From: Populus alba | Taxonomy: Eukaryota; Streptophyta; Magnoliopsida; Malpighiales; Salicaceae | Direction of reading: 5' to 3' | Assembly (NCBI RefSeq): GCF_005239225.2 | Contig: NC_133295.1 | Span: 2,604,001-2,668,000, forward strand | DNA length: 64,000 nucleotides | Shown: piece after piece, positions 11,558-23,342 of the stretch | Numbering within the stretch: the first letter of the stretch is position 1 | Layout: each line of letters begins with the position of its first letter | The notes under the pieces: model-generated | Database searches by the model: none | Told to the model about the DNA's origin: nothing | What the model saw: the letters and a program-made list of their open reading frames with translations, nothing else | Translations under genes and position numbers: made by a program

Positions 11558-12369
11558 ATCAATTAGATGTGTATTGGGTAACAATAATCATCTCAAATTC
11601 CCTAGTCACTCCTTTCATAATATGAACTGGAAAACTTATTATAATTAGAAAGCTTATATGTTTACTATAGAGGTATCTATTTAAACATAATAAATTACTT
11701 TCATAACTTTGATGTGCGGTGTAACACCTTCTCATCATATGATTCAATTCAATTTTTGAATATTTTCTTTATTATGTATAAATCAAGAGAGAGTAGTTTC
11801 TAGTATCAACCTGTTAATTTAAATAGGTTTGTATAGAATTAGTTTTTTTTCTTTTTTATTGTTTATTATGTTGTGTTTTCTAGGAATATAAAATGAAAGT
11901 TACATTTCAAAACATCTGTCTTTGTCTGCATTTATATGGACCACGACAATATTCCTACCACAGCCTGCATGCAAATTAAAAGTCACTGACATGCAAATGA
12001 AAGCCCTAGCAAATTACGATAATTTCTTCTTCTTCCTTGTAACATGTAAACAAAAAAATTCTTAATATAATTATTTATGCGATAAATATTATTATATTGT
12101 TATAATTCTAAATATTCATATAAAAAATAGTATTATTTGTGTTGTTGTTGTTGTTATAATTAATAGTATGAATATTAAAAATACTATCATTTGTGGTATA
12201 AATATTATTATTTTTAATATAATTAATATTATTAATAAAATAATTAATAAATTTGAATAAAAAATATTATTAATGTTAAAAAATATTATTTTTTGTAATA
12301 TAAATTTTTACAGTATTTTTTTATAAAAATAAAAAGTTAAGCCCGTCGCGTAGTGCGAGCAACCAACTA
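11121..12369. repeat. AT-rich region with (AT)n microsatellite and a Helitron-like end
   Basis: There is no gene here. An (AT)n microsatellite occupies about 11498-11553; frames through it give only Ile-Tyr repeats. About 11700-11900 matches part of the dispersed repeat, also present at 15835-16030. About 11920-12055 resembles 10885-10990. The block ends with cccgtcgcgtagtgcgag (hairpin) and CTAA before T at about 12366-12369, a pattern like a Helitron 3' end. Confidence 0.45.
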
Positions 12370-12665
12370 ATATATACTAAAGAGCTTAAAATCCCACATT
12401 TAAAAATAAAGCATTCTTCTAGTATTTATATAGTCAACTTTGAAATGTGTTAGCAACCAACTAAAAAACATGAAAAAATAGAGGTCTCTAGCGAAAAGAC
12501 ATATTTGAGAGGGGAAAAAAAAAACAAGTTTCTATTGGGTGTTGCTGGGTTACCCGGGTTTCACGTTGACCTGACAGGTCGATCGGTTTTCTCTAGAACA
12601 ATTGTAAATCCGGGTTTTTAATAAAACAAATGAGTTAATTTACTAAGGTAGTTTCTATTTTTGTT
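12370..12665. other. Unassigned intergenic DNA
   Basis: No coding frame or recognised element is seen. It contains a short tract with cgggttacccgggtttcacgt-like words (about 12545-12570), similar to phrases seen inside the Helitron-like regions. Confidence 0.4.
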
Positions 12666-13098
12666 TTCCAAAACATCAAAATTAATGCAGATATCATGTA
12701 TTGTTATATGTTAACACTATCTAATTTCCAAATTAGGAACCAAAGGCAAATGACTAGTCCTTGTCTGTATTAATATTGTGTCATATCAATACTACTAGCA
12801 TGGCCAACTTTTCCAAAACGTCAAATTAATGCATATATCATGTATTGTTATATGTTAACACTATCTAATTTTCAAATTACAAACCAAAGGCAAATGACTA
12901 GTCCTTGTCTATATTAATATTGTGTCATATCAATACTCCTAGCATGGCCAGCTTTTCCAAAACGTCGAAATTAATGCATATATCATGTATTGTTATATGT
13001 GAACACTATCTAATTTTCAAATTACAAACCAAAGGCAAATGACTAGTCCTTGTCTGTATTAATATTGTGTCATATCAATACTCATAGCATGGCCAGCT
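12666..13098 (+). repeat. Tandem triplet of a ~144-bp unit
   Basis: Three head-to-tail copies start at ttccaaaac (12666, 12811, 12955), giving periods of 145 and 144 bases. Each copy carries the phrases tcatgtattgttatatg and aaaggcaaatgactagtcct. The unit is the first part of the dispersed 1-kb repeat, so this is a local expansion inside one repeat copy. Confidence 0.85.
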
Positions 13099-14340
13099 TG
13101 CAAATTAAAGTGAGTGACTTGTTTGCTTATATAGTCTTGCATATCTCAATTTCATATAACATGTGGAGCAAATAACATATTCGTTACTTGACATGTAAAT
13201 GTTAGTACTATACAACAAGTCTTGAAAGCTACTTCAAGAATTATAGGTTAAAATTTAATTAAATTATCTTATCTCAAAATAGATAGATGTTTATTGATGA
13301 TTTTCAAGAATCTCATCATATGATCCATTATACTTTAAAAGATAAGATTAAGTATAATGCTCATCTAGACGGTGTGAAATATCAATATCATTTATTCTTA
13401 TATGCAATGTTTTTGTTGTAATATTTTCATAAAAATACATAAAATCTCCATTTAGATCCTTTACAATCTTTCAAGAATTGATTTGAATCAACTAATTACC
13501 ATCAATCTCAAACTAATTAGAGCGAATTTTTTATATTTTATTCTCCTTCTTCTTCAATGAACTTTGTATCATATTTTACAATAACCTCTCCAAAACCAGA
13601 AAGTAAAACTATGTTGCTTCACAAGTAGCTAAAATTAATCAAATCTTTTATTTTTTAATCAATTTTTTTCTTACAATTTATACACAAGAAAAGGGTAGTT
13701 TATAATAACAACCGTTTGATTTGAAAAATGCTTACTTGAAATAGTTTCTTCCTAATTATATCTTAATATCATGTTTGTAATGATATGCTATATTATGTTG
13801 ACTAGGAATATAAAATGAAAGCACATCTAAACCTCTATAAATTAATACTTTTAAGACCATGAAAATTTGTTAGTTAATTGGGATATTATTTAATCAATAA
13901 ATGAATAATTTATTAAGTTATACATTAATAAATAAAAGTTCATTTATTAAGGTATTTTAATTTTATGATTATTTTTTTCCAAAACATTAAAGTTAATGCA
14001 TATATCATGTATTGTTATGTATGAATAGTATCTAATTTTCAAATTACGAATTATGTATTGTACCAAACACAAATGATTAGTCCTTGTCAATATTAATATT
14101 GTATCATATCAATACTCGTAACATGGCTAGCATGCAAATTAAAGTCAATGACTTAATTGTTTATATAGTCTTGCATATTATAAATTCTAATAACATGTGT
14201 TGCCAATAACATATTGATTGCTTGCCATGTAAATATTAGTACCAGTCAACAAGTCTTCAAAGCTAATAGAAGAATTCCGGCTTAAAAGTTAATGAAATAG
14301 TGTTACCCTTTTGGATGTTTTAAAAAATTAATGATTGAAA
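13099..14340 (+). repeat. Dispersed 1-kb repeat, remainder and next unit
   Basis: This continues the repeat consensus: aacaagtcttgaaagct near 13217, cctctataaattaat near 13830, then a new unit from about 13978 (aaaacattaaagttaatgcat). No gene is seen. Confidence 0.65.
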
Positions 14341-15380
14341 AGATTTCACAAAGCTTATCGTATTGGTAAAATTCTAAACTTTTATGAGAAGACATTTGGT
14401 TACACTTTTATATAAATAAGAAGTTTCATGGGTTTTGAGCTTACAAATAAGACCTTTCAATAAAAATTCAAAGTATCAACTAGTAAGTTTTCCTTAGAAA
14501 TTCTAATGACCAATTTAATAGCACCCCTCACATAAATGATGCAATATATATATATAATCAAGAAAACAAAATAACAGTACTCATAATATATTAAGCAATT
14601 TAATTAACAGTCTAAATTTCAAAACAAGAAATAAGCTTACATTAAGTAGGTGTCCCTCGTACTGATGCATATATAACATCATAACACAAGAAGGAAGAAA
14701 ACGAAAAAAAGAAAAAGAAATAAAACCACAAACTAACACTATAAACAAGGCAAAGAAAGCACGCAAATGGAAATGTTTCCATTCCTTCGCATCTATGTGG
14801 GGGAGGTCTTTTAGATTCAGCCAGGTAAGTGATTAAATATTATTAGTTCTTTAATAACATCATTATCAATTTTGATTACTTTTACAAGCATTATAGTGGT
14901 AAGTAGGGCCAATCAAATGACTTCTGAAAGGTTGATGATGATTATTTTTTAAAATATTTTTTATTTAAAAATATATTAAATTTTTTTTTATTTATTTTTT
15001 ATAATTTTTTTTTTTTATAATTGAGGTCAGTAATTTGCTTCACGCTTTCCTATCTCTGAAAGATTAAAAGCTCACACTTCAATAAATAAACTACATAATC
15101 CATGCCCAGGGTGGTCTCGTGCTATTGCTAATTGTTTGGTTATTTTTTCTCCTTTTTCCCTTTAATTAACTGTTAAATCCCAATTGATCAATTTGTGTTC
15201 TTTTATCTCCCCCCCGCCCTCTATTTTTTACTTTTACTTAAAGAAGCTGGAGCCCAAATAATTAGAAAACCTACAAATAATACATTCCGGTTGCTCTATT
15301 TCCATTTTATGGAAGTTAATTCCGGCAAAAAGTGGAATTTAGAGTAAAAATGTCCCATGATTTTTTTTAATCAATATGGA
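14341..15380. other. Unassigned AT-rich intergenic DNA
   Basis: I see no gene. Long T/A runs near 14940-15030 look like the inside of a small non-autonomous element, but no borders are visible. Confidence 0.4.
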
Positions 15381-15382
15381 AG

Positions 15383-15530
15383 TTCAGGCCAGCTTGTGTG
15401 CACCTCGACTAATCTCACATGTTCTGAAATTAATAATTATTTAAGTCTTTAATGACCATTAAATTTGTAAAACTCGAACTAATAACTTCTAAAAAGATCT
15501 AATTAGTTGAGTTAGGTCATCTCATGACTT
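15383..15530 (+). repeat. SINE-like repeat, diverged copy
   Basis: It carries ggccagcttgtgtgcacctcg and, about 90 bases later, aaaactcgaactaataac. The same order of words occurs at 19668-19840 and 42175-42330. The ctcgaact word resembles a tRNA B box, hence SINE-like; the class is uncertain. Confidence 0.4.
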
Positions 15531-16437
15531 TTTTTCTGCTCGCATGTGTTTTATGTTCCTGAGGGCTGTGAATGAAGGAAGAGGAACCAACTTGTATGCT
15601 TGCTTGCTGGGGAGTCCTGGAGTGTAATTTGCAAATGGAAAGCATTAATCCTGGCAATTATAGATAATTCGAAAATTGAATAACAAATTGTATTTCTAAC
15701 ATGATTTGAAAACAATCATTCTTAATCTCTAATTTCCTTTCATGATTTGAATTTGAGAACTTTCTTAGAAAAAACCCAAATTTTTTACTATGGAGATATC
15801 CATTTGAGCAATAATTTTGATAACTTTGATTTGTGGTGTAACACCTTCTCATTAAATTCATATATTTTTTAATCAAGTTCTTTTTCTTGCTATGTTTTGA
15901 TAAAGAGGGAGTAGTTTCTAGTGCCAATCGGTTAATTTGAAAAGGCTTGTTTTAAATCATTTTTTTTAAAATATTTGTTATATGTTGTGTTTTGTCAGTT
16001 ATGTTGTATTATATTTTCTAGGAATATGACATTAAAGTGGCATTACAAAAAACATGTTTTCGATAAATAAATATTGTGGTTTTTAAAAAATTATTTGATC
16101 CCTAAGTTGATAGATGCTTTTTGATAATGTTTTACCTAATACTCGTAAATGTTTTACCTTGACAATGTGAGATAGCATGCATAATCGTTCATTCTCATAT
16201 GCAGTTATTCATTAAAATACAGAAAACTCTCTATTTAGGTTTTTTATAATCTTTGTAGAATTCATATGAATCAACTATTTCTCATTAACTCAAAATAATT
16301 GGAGCAAGTTATGTAAAAATAAATAAAATTCAGTGGACTTTGTACATCATACTTTACGATAATCTATCTAAATAAAAAAAAAAAATATATAATGTCCACG
16401 TTCATGAGCAACTCGCATAATTAAACCTAAACATATT
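15531..16437. repeat. Diverged dispersed-repeat fragments
   Basis: Parts match 11700-11900 (gtgtaacaccttctcat, gagtagtttctagt) and 29170-29345 (cagtggactttgta, atgttcatgagcaac type words). No gene is seen. Confidence 0.5.
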
Positions 16438-18022
16438 ACAATTCAAAGGAATAAGAAGACAAAAGATTCACTAAAAGGGCCAAAAAGTGACCTTACCTAT
16501 TTTGTAAAAAAATCTAAAAATAGTGTAAAAAATCTAAAACTTAATTCCCCCCCCCCCCAATTTGATTAAGAGAAAAGATTATAAATGCTTATATAGGTCA
16601 AAAACATATCTTCATAAGAAGGAAAAATTATAATCCTCATCAACTGCTTTGATTTTAGATAGAAACATGTTGCAATAACATCTAATTGTATCTGAGGCAA
16701 ATAATTAGTCATTGTCTGTATTAATATTGTGTCATATCAATACTCCTAATATGTCATATAAGCAAATTAAAGTTAGTGATTTGATTGACTCGCATATCTT
16801 GATTTTTCATAACATGTAGTGCAAATAACATATTTGTTAATATAAATATTAGTGCTATACAGCATGTCTTGAAAGCTAATTCAATAATTCCAGCTTAAAA
16901 TTTAATTAAATTATTTTATCTCAAAATAGACATATGCTTATTAATTATGTTCATTCGTCCCATCATGTGGTCCATATAACTTTAAAAGATAAGATTATAT
17001 AATACTTATAAATGAGATGATCTAGACGATGTGAAATATCAACAACATTCATTCTTATATACAATATTTTCTTGATAATTTGTTCATAAAAATGCATAAA
17101 ATTCTTCATTTAGAACCTTCATAATCTTTTTGAAATTGATTTGAATAAACTAATTACCATTAATCTCAATCTAATTAGAGCAAATTTCATATACTTTCTT
17201 CTTCTTTTTTAATGGACTTTGTATCATATTTTACAATAGCCTTTCCAAAACCAAAATTATACTAGGTTTGTTCACAAGTAACTAAAATTAATCAAATATT
17301 TTATTTTTTTAGTCAATTTTTTTCTTAAAATGAATACATAAGGAGGGGGTAGTTTATTATAACAAAATATTGTTTTTTGATGAACATACTTATTTGAAAT
17401 ATTTGTTTTCTGATTTAATCTCATATTGTGTTTGGACTAATATGCTATATATATATTGTGTTGACTTGGAATATAAAATGAAAACACAAACTATACCTCT
17501 ATAAATTAATATTTTTAGGACCATGTAAATTTGTTAGTTAATTGAAATATTATTTAATCGATAAATTAATAATTTATTAATTTATACATTAATTAATAAA
17601 AGTTAATTTATTAAGGTATTATTTTATTTATTTCTAAAACATTGAAATTAAAGCATATATCATGTATTGTTATGTATAAACACTATCTAATTTTCAAATT
17701 ACAAGTTATTTATTGTATCAAAGACAAATAATTAATCATTTTCTGTATTAATATTATATCATATCAATTCTCGTAACATGACCGGCATGTAATTAAATTT
17801 AGTAACTTGATTGTTTATACAATCTTGCATATCATAAATTTTTATCAAGATACCTTTTATTTTTCAAAACATTGAACTCAATGCATACATCATGTATTAT
17901 TATATGTGAACACTGTTTAATTTTCAAGTCAAGAGTTATTTATTGTATCAAAGGCATATAATTAGTCATTATCTTTATTAATATTGCATCATATCAATCC
18001 TCCTATCATGTCCTACATGCAG
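16438..18022 (+). repeat. Dispersed 1-kb repeat array, block A
   Basis: This block matches 24590-26170 over about 1.6 kb in the same orientation, from attcaaaggaataagaagac to atcaatcctcctatcatgtc. It holds one full unit of about 1.0 kb (16690 to about 17717) and parts of a second and third. Unit landmarks are catgtattgttatgta, caaatgattagtc, acaagtcttgaaagct, tcattcttatat, gggggtagttta and cctctataaattaat. There is no coding capacity. Confidence 0.8.
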
Positions 18023-18720
18023 CAGATCAAAGTTAATGATGATTTGATTGCTTATAAGCCAAGAACCCTTTCCATAGGATAAAAATCCATCCAAGTCTGG
18101 TGCTCTTAAATGAGCTTCAAAATGGCCATTGTAATTTGTTGAAGGTGACAGGAATTGGGCTGGGAGCTGGAATATATAGATGATTAACATGACGGACAAC
18201 TATCGTTATGTTGTTCTCAACCAGTAGCTATAAAATTTGATTGTAGCTTCAAATATCCATGCTAGTGTTGGGGAAATGAAGAGGTTTTTTTTTTATATTA
18301 TTATTATTATTATTATTATTATCTACTACCCTTCTATAAATCTTTGATTTGCTCCCCTCTTTTTCGCTTTTTTCTTTTTTTTTCCTATTTAATGAGGTAT
18401 GTATTTATAGAAGAGAGTTTCAAAATTCCAAACACGCTTTTTAACCCCTCTAAAAATCAAATTAAAAGCAAATATTTTAAAATTTGAGTTATGATAATAG
18501 GGAAACCTAAAATTTTTTATAAATAATAAAATATCAATTTTTCTCTTAAATAACATCATATATATATTATTTTACAAACAATAATTTGATATAATAAAAA
18601 ATATTATAATTATAACAATTTTATAATTTTCTATACAAAATATTTTTATCTCAATCATTTTATCTTTATTGTAGATTCATTAATCAAATATTTAATGAAT
18701 ATTAAAAATAAATAATTTTT
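18023..18720. other. Unassigned, with (ATT)n tract
   Basis: 18050-18199 has a minus-strand open frame (with HFEAHLRAPDLDGFLSYGKG) that I cannot assign; it may be a retroelement remnant. An (ATT)n tract lies at 18295-18321. The rest is AT-rich without features. Confidence 0.35.
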
Positions 18721-19450
18721 TTATTAATAAATTTTAGGGTTTAATTTAGGTATTTGACCATAATTCAATCTAGTCTCTTGACTTTTTATTTTTTTCAATT
18801 GCATCCCTAATTGACCTCAAAACTTTTGATTTTATGCAACTTTGCCCTTGCCAATTTTCAACATCAACTTTGAATTTTAGTGACTTTTTCATTATAGTCA
18901 TTGATTTTGAATTTATGCAATTAATTTGACCCTCAATTAACCATTAAACTTTCAATTCTTTTTCAATTTTATCCCTTATTTAAGCCAATTAAATCCCCAG
19001 ATTAAGTTCAGCGTCTTTTTCAAAAAGGTACTTGGTATGAATTGTTTCAATTTAGCACCTAATTGAACCCAAAAACTTTAATTTTCTTGCAATTTTATCC
19101 CTGATTTGAACTAATTGACTTTTGTAAATCCCCAATAAAATTAAGTTTGATCTTCTACATTTCAAATCTTTTTAGTTAAGCTCAATTAGGGCCTCAAACT
19201 TAATTTTCCACTACTTAAATCCCCAATAAAATTAATTTGACCTCTTAAAAGCATAATCAAGTCCTTGTATCTAATTAAATCTTTTAATTGGACTCGAATT
19301 AATTCTTAAACATAATTGAACTTTAATTTGGCCCAAGATTAAATCAAATTTGCCTATTAAAAATCTAATTATGTCCCTGAACTTAATTTTTATACCGATT
19401 CGTTTAATAATCATTTAATTTGGCCATAAATCTGCATTGTCTCTCCAATC
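18721..19450. repeat. Degenerate T-rich dispersed repeat
   Basis: The stretch repeats variants of ttcaattttatccct, cccaataaaattaa and aattgaac at irregular spacing. It reads like an old LTR-type repeat with no open frame. Similar wording recurs at 28790-29150. Confidence 0.4.
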
Positions 19451-19667
19451 ATAGGTATAACGAGGTATAATTATGCTATATATTTGTCAAAAATTTCAGC
19501 TTGATTTTTCTATATGTTCCTAAGATCTTCTTCAGTAAGCTTTTGTCACATTATCAATCTTCTATTATTATAGTTTTCTTTATTTTTTAACAAGAAAAAG
19601 AGTAAATTTTTGGAGAATAACTCATACATAAGTTATGACAGTAGTGTTAATTTTTTTTATTATTAAC

Positions 19668-19840
19668 GTTGATGTCCGGGTTAGCTTGCGTATACCTCAA
19701 CTAATCACATGGGCCCTGAAGTTAACAACTATGTAAGCCTCAAGTGGCCATTATATGAGCAACCACAAGGCTCGAACTTGAGATCACAGAGGGAGCAAAC
19801 CTTTTAGTCCCAAGCTCTTATCATTGGGTCACCTCCTAGA
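19668..19840 (+). repeat. SINE-like repeat, best copy
   Basis: It carries gttgatgtccgggttagcttg, cctcaactaatcacatggg, tggccattatatgagcaacc, ggctcgaacttgagatcaca and gggtcacctcctagatgg. The ggctcgaact word is close to an RNA polymerase III B box (GGTTCGANNCC). Copies lie at 15383 and 42175. The class is inferred. Confidence 0.5.
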
Positions 19841-19859
19841 TGGTTTGACCATAGTGTTT

Positions 19860-20030
19860 ATTATTGTGGTTAGTGGTAGCGATTATTTTTTTTAGTGTTT
19901 TTTATTTGAAAATATATTGAAATAATATTATTTTTAACATCAGCACATCAAAACAATAAAAATACTTAAAAAAATTAATGAAAAATCTTTTTTAAAGAAA
20001 AAACTTTACAAAAAAGGTGGTCGCAACGTT
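19860..20030. repeat. Small MITE-like element
   Basis: It has ggtagcgatta at the left, an AT-rich core with acatcagcacatcaaaacaat, and ggtggtcgcaacg at the right. The layout resembles the block at 2700-2895 and is typical of short non-autonomous DNA elements. Exact termini are not established. Confidence 0.4.
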
Positions 20031-20865
20031 AAGCAACATCTACATGAAAAATCGAAGAAACAGCTCCGTAGTGTTATCGAAACACCTTCGAACACGTAGA
20101 TCTAAACATACAAATCAAAACAAACCACGTGTTTGGCTACAAGGAGCTAGCAGCGGCAAGCAATATATATATGTGTGGAAGCAACGGCATGTTATGGAAA
20201 AGGCCTGCAATGTTTATTTCTCCTGCTCTCTATCTTTTTTCACCTTAAGACCTGATCCAAGGTTTATTTCTCCTGCTCTCTATCTTCTTCACCTTCAAAG
20301 ATGTATTCATTCAATATGTTGCAATCTATTTCATGTCAATTCAACTTTTAGTTCCTTTAACTGAATCACCCATTTATGACCCAATATGTATCCCTTTTCT
20401 TCCACTGTTTATATACCGTATGTATAATTAAGCTCATACCTATGCTGAGAAAAATGACTTGGCCGGTTCGGAATTCAGTATAATGAACTCATAACCATAC
20501 TAATAAAATTAAACCATATTCAAATCACTGCGTTTGATTCGATTCTTCATCCAATAATGAGTTTTTCCCCTCTATTTTCTGTTCGATATAATTTCTTTTT
20601 TTTTTCTACGTGGATATTCCTTGATTGATCAGCCATATACGCACAGGTTCCAGTGGAGAGATAGCCCTCACAGACAGCTTGCTGTTGGGGATCAGAAGAA
20701 GAGTCCGCATAGCTCTACCTCAAAGGTTCGGGTCCTGTCACAAAATTTTATCTTATTAAAACTATGTTTACCCCAAGTCTATCTAGTACAGGGATACTTT
20801 TGATTTATTTTAAAGAAAAATATAGATATAAGAAAAAAACTCTAATTACTTCAATTTTCCAATAT
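20031..20865. other. Region upstream of DUF247 gene 1, unassigned
   Basis: Open frames at 20017-20364 and 20621-20803 match nothing I know. A phrase of ~25 bases (ggtttatttctcctgctctc type) is directly repeated near 20213 and 20262. It may include promoter or leader exons of the DUF247 gene. Confidence 0.35.
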
Positions 20866-21150
20866 CAAGGGGGGGCATCTCTATAGCTCTAACAATCCTA
20901 TTGAAGATTTGTCAGTTCTTGATTGAAAATTACAACACATTTCACAAATAAAATTACAACATGTTGTGATTGCTCCTGAATGCCTGGAATTCTGATTGAG
21001 AAACTTAATTTCGTTGCTATTTCTATTGTGGAGTTCAAATACTTAAGAATAGGGAGTAAGTGTTTTTTTCTTTTTGAAATTGATTCCCTTGGGTAATGCC
21101 AGACATTTATTGTCATTTGAGCAGTGAAATTAGACAGATGAGTACTGACG
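20866..21150 (+). repeat. Direct duplication upstream of DUF247 gene 1, left copy
   Basis: It is similar to 21770-22070 with an offset of 921 bases measured at the shared ttgtcatttgagcag. Shared phrases include caatcctattgaagat, gcctggaattctgattgag and gttgctatttctattgt. The duplication places two acceptor-like ends (ttgagcag) in tandem. Confidence 0.8.
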
Positions 21151-21253
21151 ATGATCCATCAACTCCTCTTCTTGATGATCAACATGCTGACGACTCAAAT
21201 GGCATTACCGTGCAGGAAAAGATCAAAATAACAGAGGCATTATTACCGTGCAG
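21138..21253 (+). CDS. Candidate first coding exon of DUF247 gene 1
   Basis: The main exon (22046-23342) has no ATG before its conserved N-terminal motifs. An ATG at 21138 opens 38 codons plus two bases (starting MSTDDDPSTPLLDDQ, acidic) and ends in GTGCAG|GTAAAT, a good donor. Joined to the acceptor at 22044-22045 (gag cag|T) the phases fit exactly (AG + T gives Ser), for a protein of 470 residues. This exon lies in the left copy of the 921-base duplication. Further upstream exons cannot be excluded. Confidence 0.5.
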
Positions 21254-22045
21254 GTAAATGAACATCAAACAAAATTAGGAGTAATTCCTAGCAATAATTA
21301 GGGGTGTATATGGGTAAGGTTTGGGGCAAGTTTTCAACCTAAAAAAAACTCAAAACCATACTACTCATCCTGTCCTGGTTACCGCGGAGTCGGATCTGGA
21401 TATCCATAACAAATCGGGTAAAAATCTGCCCCTATTAGGGCTTCTTGTGTTGGATACTCTATAAGAATATCTCCATCGAGAAGTTATCCAAAAAAAAATA
21501 ATTTACAACCCATGGATTTTTAGTATGTATAAGATTGTATTCAGTGTGTAAATTGAAATGGATGGGGATCAAATTGTATTGTTTTAAGAGTAGATGTCCC
21601 ATTCATTCAGTTAAGTAATCTTCTTAATTTGTTAGCCAACTCTCCAATCTGTTATTAACGGAGAGTCAACTACAAATTGGAAGTGTAAGAGTTGGATTGA
21701 AAAAAATTCATTACAAGGACATAATTGATCGAAACTGAAAACTTGGGAGACTATGCTTTTTGACTATCCAGTATCGAGGGAATCATCTCCATAGCTACTA
21801 TGCTCTAGCAATCCTATTGAAGATTTTCAGTATCTAGCTAAATGGGAAAAAATTCTAACATATTTCATAAATAAAAATTACAACATTTTGTGAATGCCTG
21901 GAATTCTGATTGAGTACAAAGTTTAATTTTGTTGCTATTTCTATTGTAGTTCAAATACTTGAAAATAGATCACAGGATTTTTTTTTAAAGGAGAAATCGA
22001 TTTCCTTGTGTAATAATGACAAGACTTTTATTGTCATTTGAGCAG

Positions 22046-23342
22046 TACAACTAGACAGAACGGTGGCCGTGGTTCAGCAAGCACTTCCATTGATACCGTG
22101 CAAACTACCAGCTGTCAGGAAGAGATATGTATCTACCATGTTCCGGAAAAAATTAGGCGAGTAAATAGTCATGCCTATGACCCTCAGGTAATCTGTATAG
22201 GCCCAATTCACCAAGAGAAAGAGGTTGAATTTATGAAAAAACTGAAGGGAGCGTATTTCGACCAATTCCTTAACAGACTCCCTGAGGAAAAAAGGGCAGT
22301 TTTACAGCAGGGACTTGAGAGCACCATTAAAGATTGTGTAGATGAAATCCGCAAATGCTATGCTGATGATTTTTCATTAGATGAAAAACCATTTTTGAAG
22401 ATGATTAAATGTGATGCTGTATTCATCCTCGAGCTCTTCTTGAAGACCGGAGAATATGAGAGAGATGGAAACAAATCTCAAGACGGAAATAAGTACGATT
22501 ATATAATAGGTAATCCCTGGCGGGAAAATGCTGTTCAACTGGACCTGATATTGCTCGAAAACCAGCTGCCGTTCTTCATTCTTGATAAATTATATAAAAT
22601 TGCCACCATACACATTAAACCGGCCGGTTGCTGTTGTTTCCTGGAACTTGCTTGCCAGTACTTTAAGAAGTACGGGAAGAAAGAAACCAATCCTCATAAA
22701 ATATTACATTTCACTGATTTGGTAAGGTTTTTTCTGTCATCCGGACACCCATGTGCAGATTCTAGTACGCAAAATACCTGTTGTAAAAGAGCAACTAGGC
22801 TGGAAGAAGCAGGAATGAAGTTCAAGCCAATGGAAGATGCATGCTTACTTGACATAAAAGCATGGAGTGGAGGCCAGGAAAGAGAAGGTATCAAGGAAGG
22901 TGAGTTGCATATTCCAATCCTTGAGATTGACGAATATACTGAATGTCTCTTACGAAACCTTATGGCGCTGGAGCAATGTCATTTTCCTAATGAAGCGTAC
23001 ATCTGCCAGTATGCTAACTTCTTGGATTCGCTTGTGGATAATGATAAAGATGCAGACTTGCTCATTGAAAGTAAAGTTATTATTAATAGGCTCGGAGAAA
23101 GTGCTGCTGTGGCTAAGCTGATTAACAACCTTTGCCGAAATATCATAGTTATTACTAATGAAGTTCCTTCATGTTATAACAGTCTCGCCAAAGAGTTAAA
23201 TGATTACTCTGATATCTGGTATAACCAGATTAAGGCCTACCTCAGAAGACATTTTTTCAGGAATGTTGTCGCAGGCACTGCAACTGTTGTAGGATTGATC
23301 GTCCTGATTATAAAAATCGTCAAGTTTAGTCGATCCTTTTAG
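22046..23342 (+). CDS. DUF247 (UPF0481) protein, gene 1, main exon
   Basis: A plant-specific DUF247 protein; the biochemical role of the family is not established, though members take part in grass self-incompatibility. Motifs in order: CIYHVPEKIRRV and VICIGPIH near the N-terminus, IRKCYADD, the core DAVFILELFL, NPW, the DLILLENQLPFFIL motif, ILHFTDLVRFFL, then FKPMEDACLLDIKAW and ECLLRNLMALEQC. A C-terminal hydrophobic helix (TATVVGLIVLIIKIV) ends in a short basic tail, as is usual for the family's single membrane anchor. The frame is open to TAG at 23340-23342. AATAAA at 23399-23404 is a possible poly(A) signal. The start is discussed at 21138. Nearest relative in the window is gene 2 (42780-44324). 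Confidence 0.9.

Noticed and set aside
11386..11648. Open frames with long Ile-Tyr runs
   Set aside because: They are translations of the (AT)n microsatellite.
17978..18199. Minus-strand 73-codon frame that might be a retroelement remnant
   Set aside because: It contains no diagnostic motif; it is noted only as unassigned.
22074..22894. Minus-strand and alternate-frame ORFs over DUF247 gene 1
   Set aside because: They are shadows of the conserved plus-strand frame.
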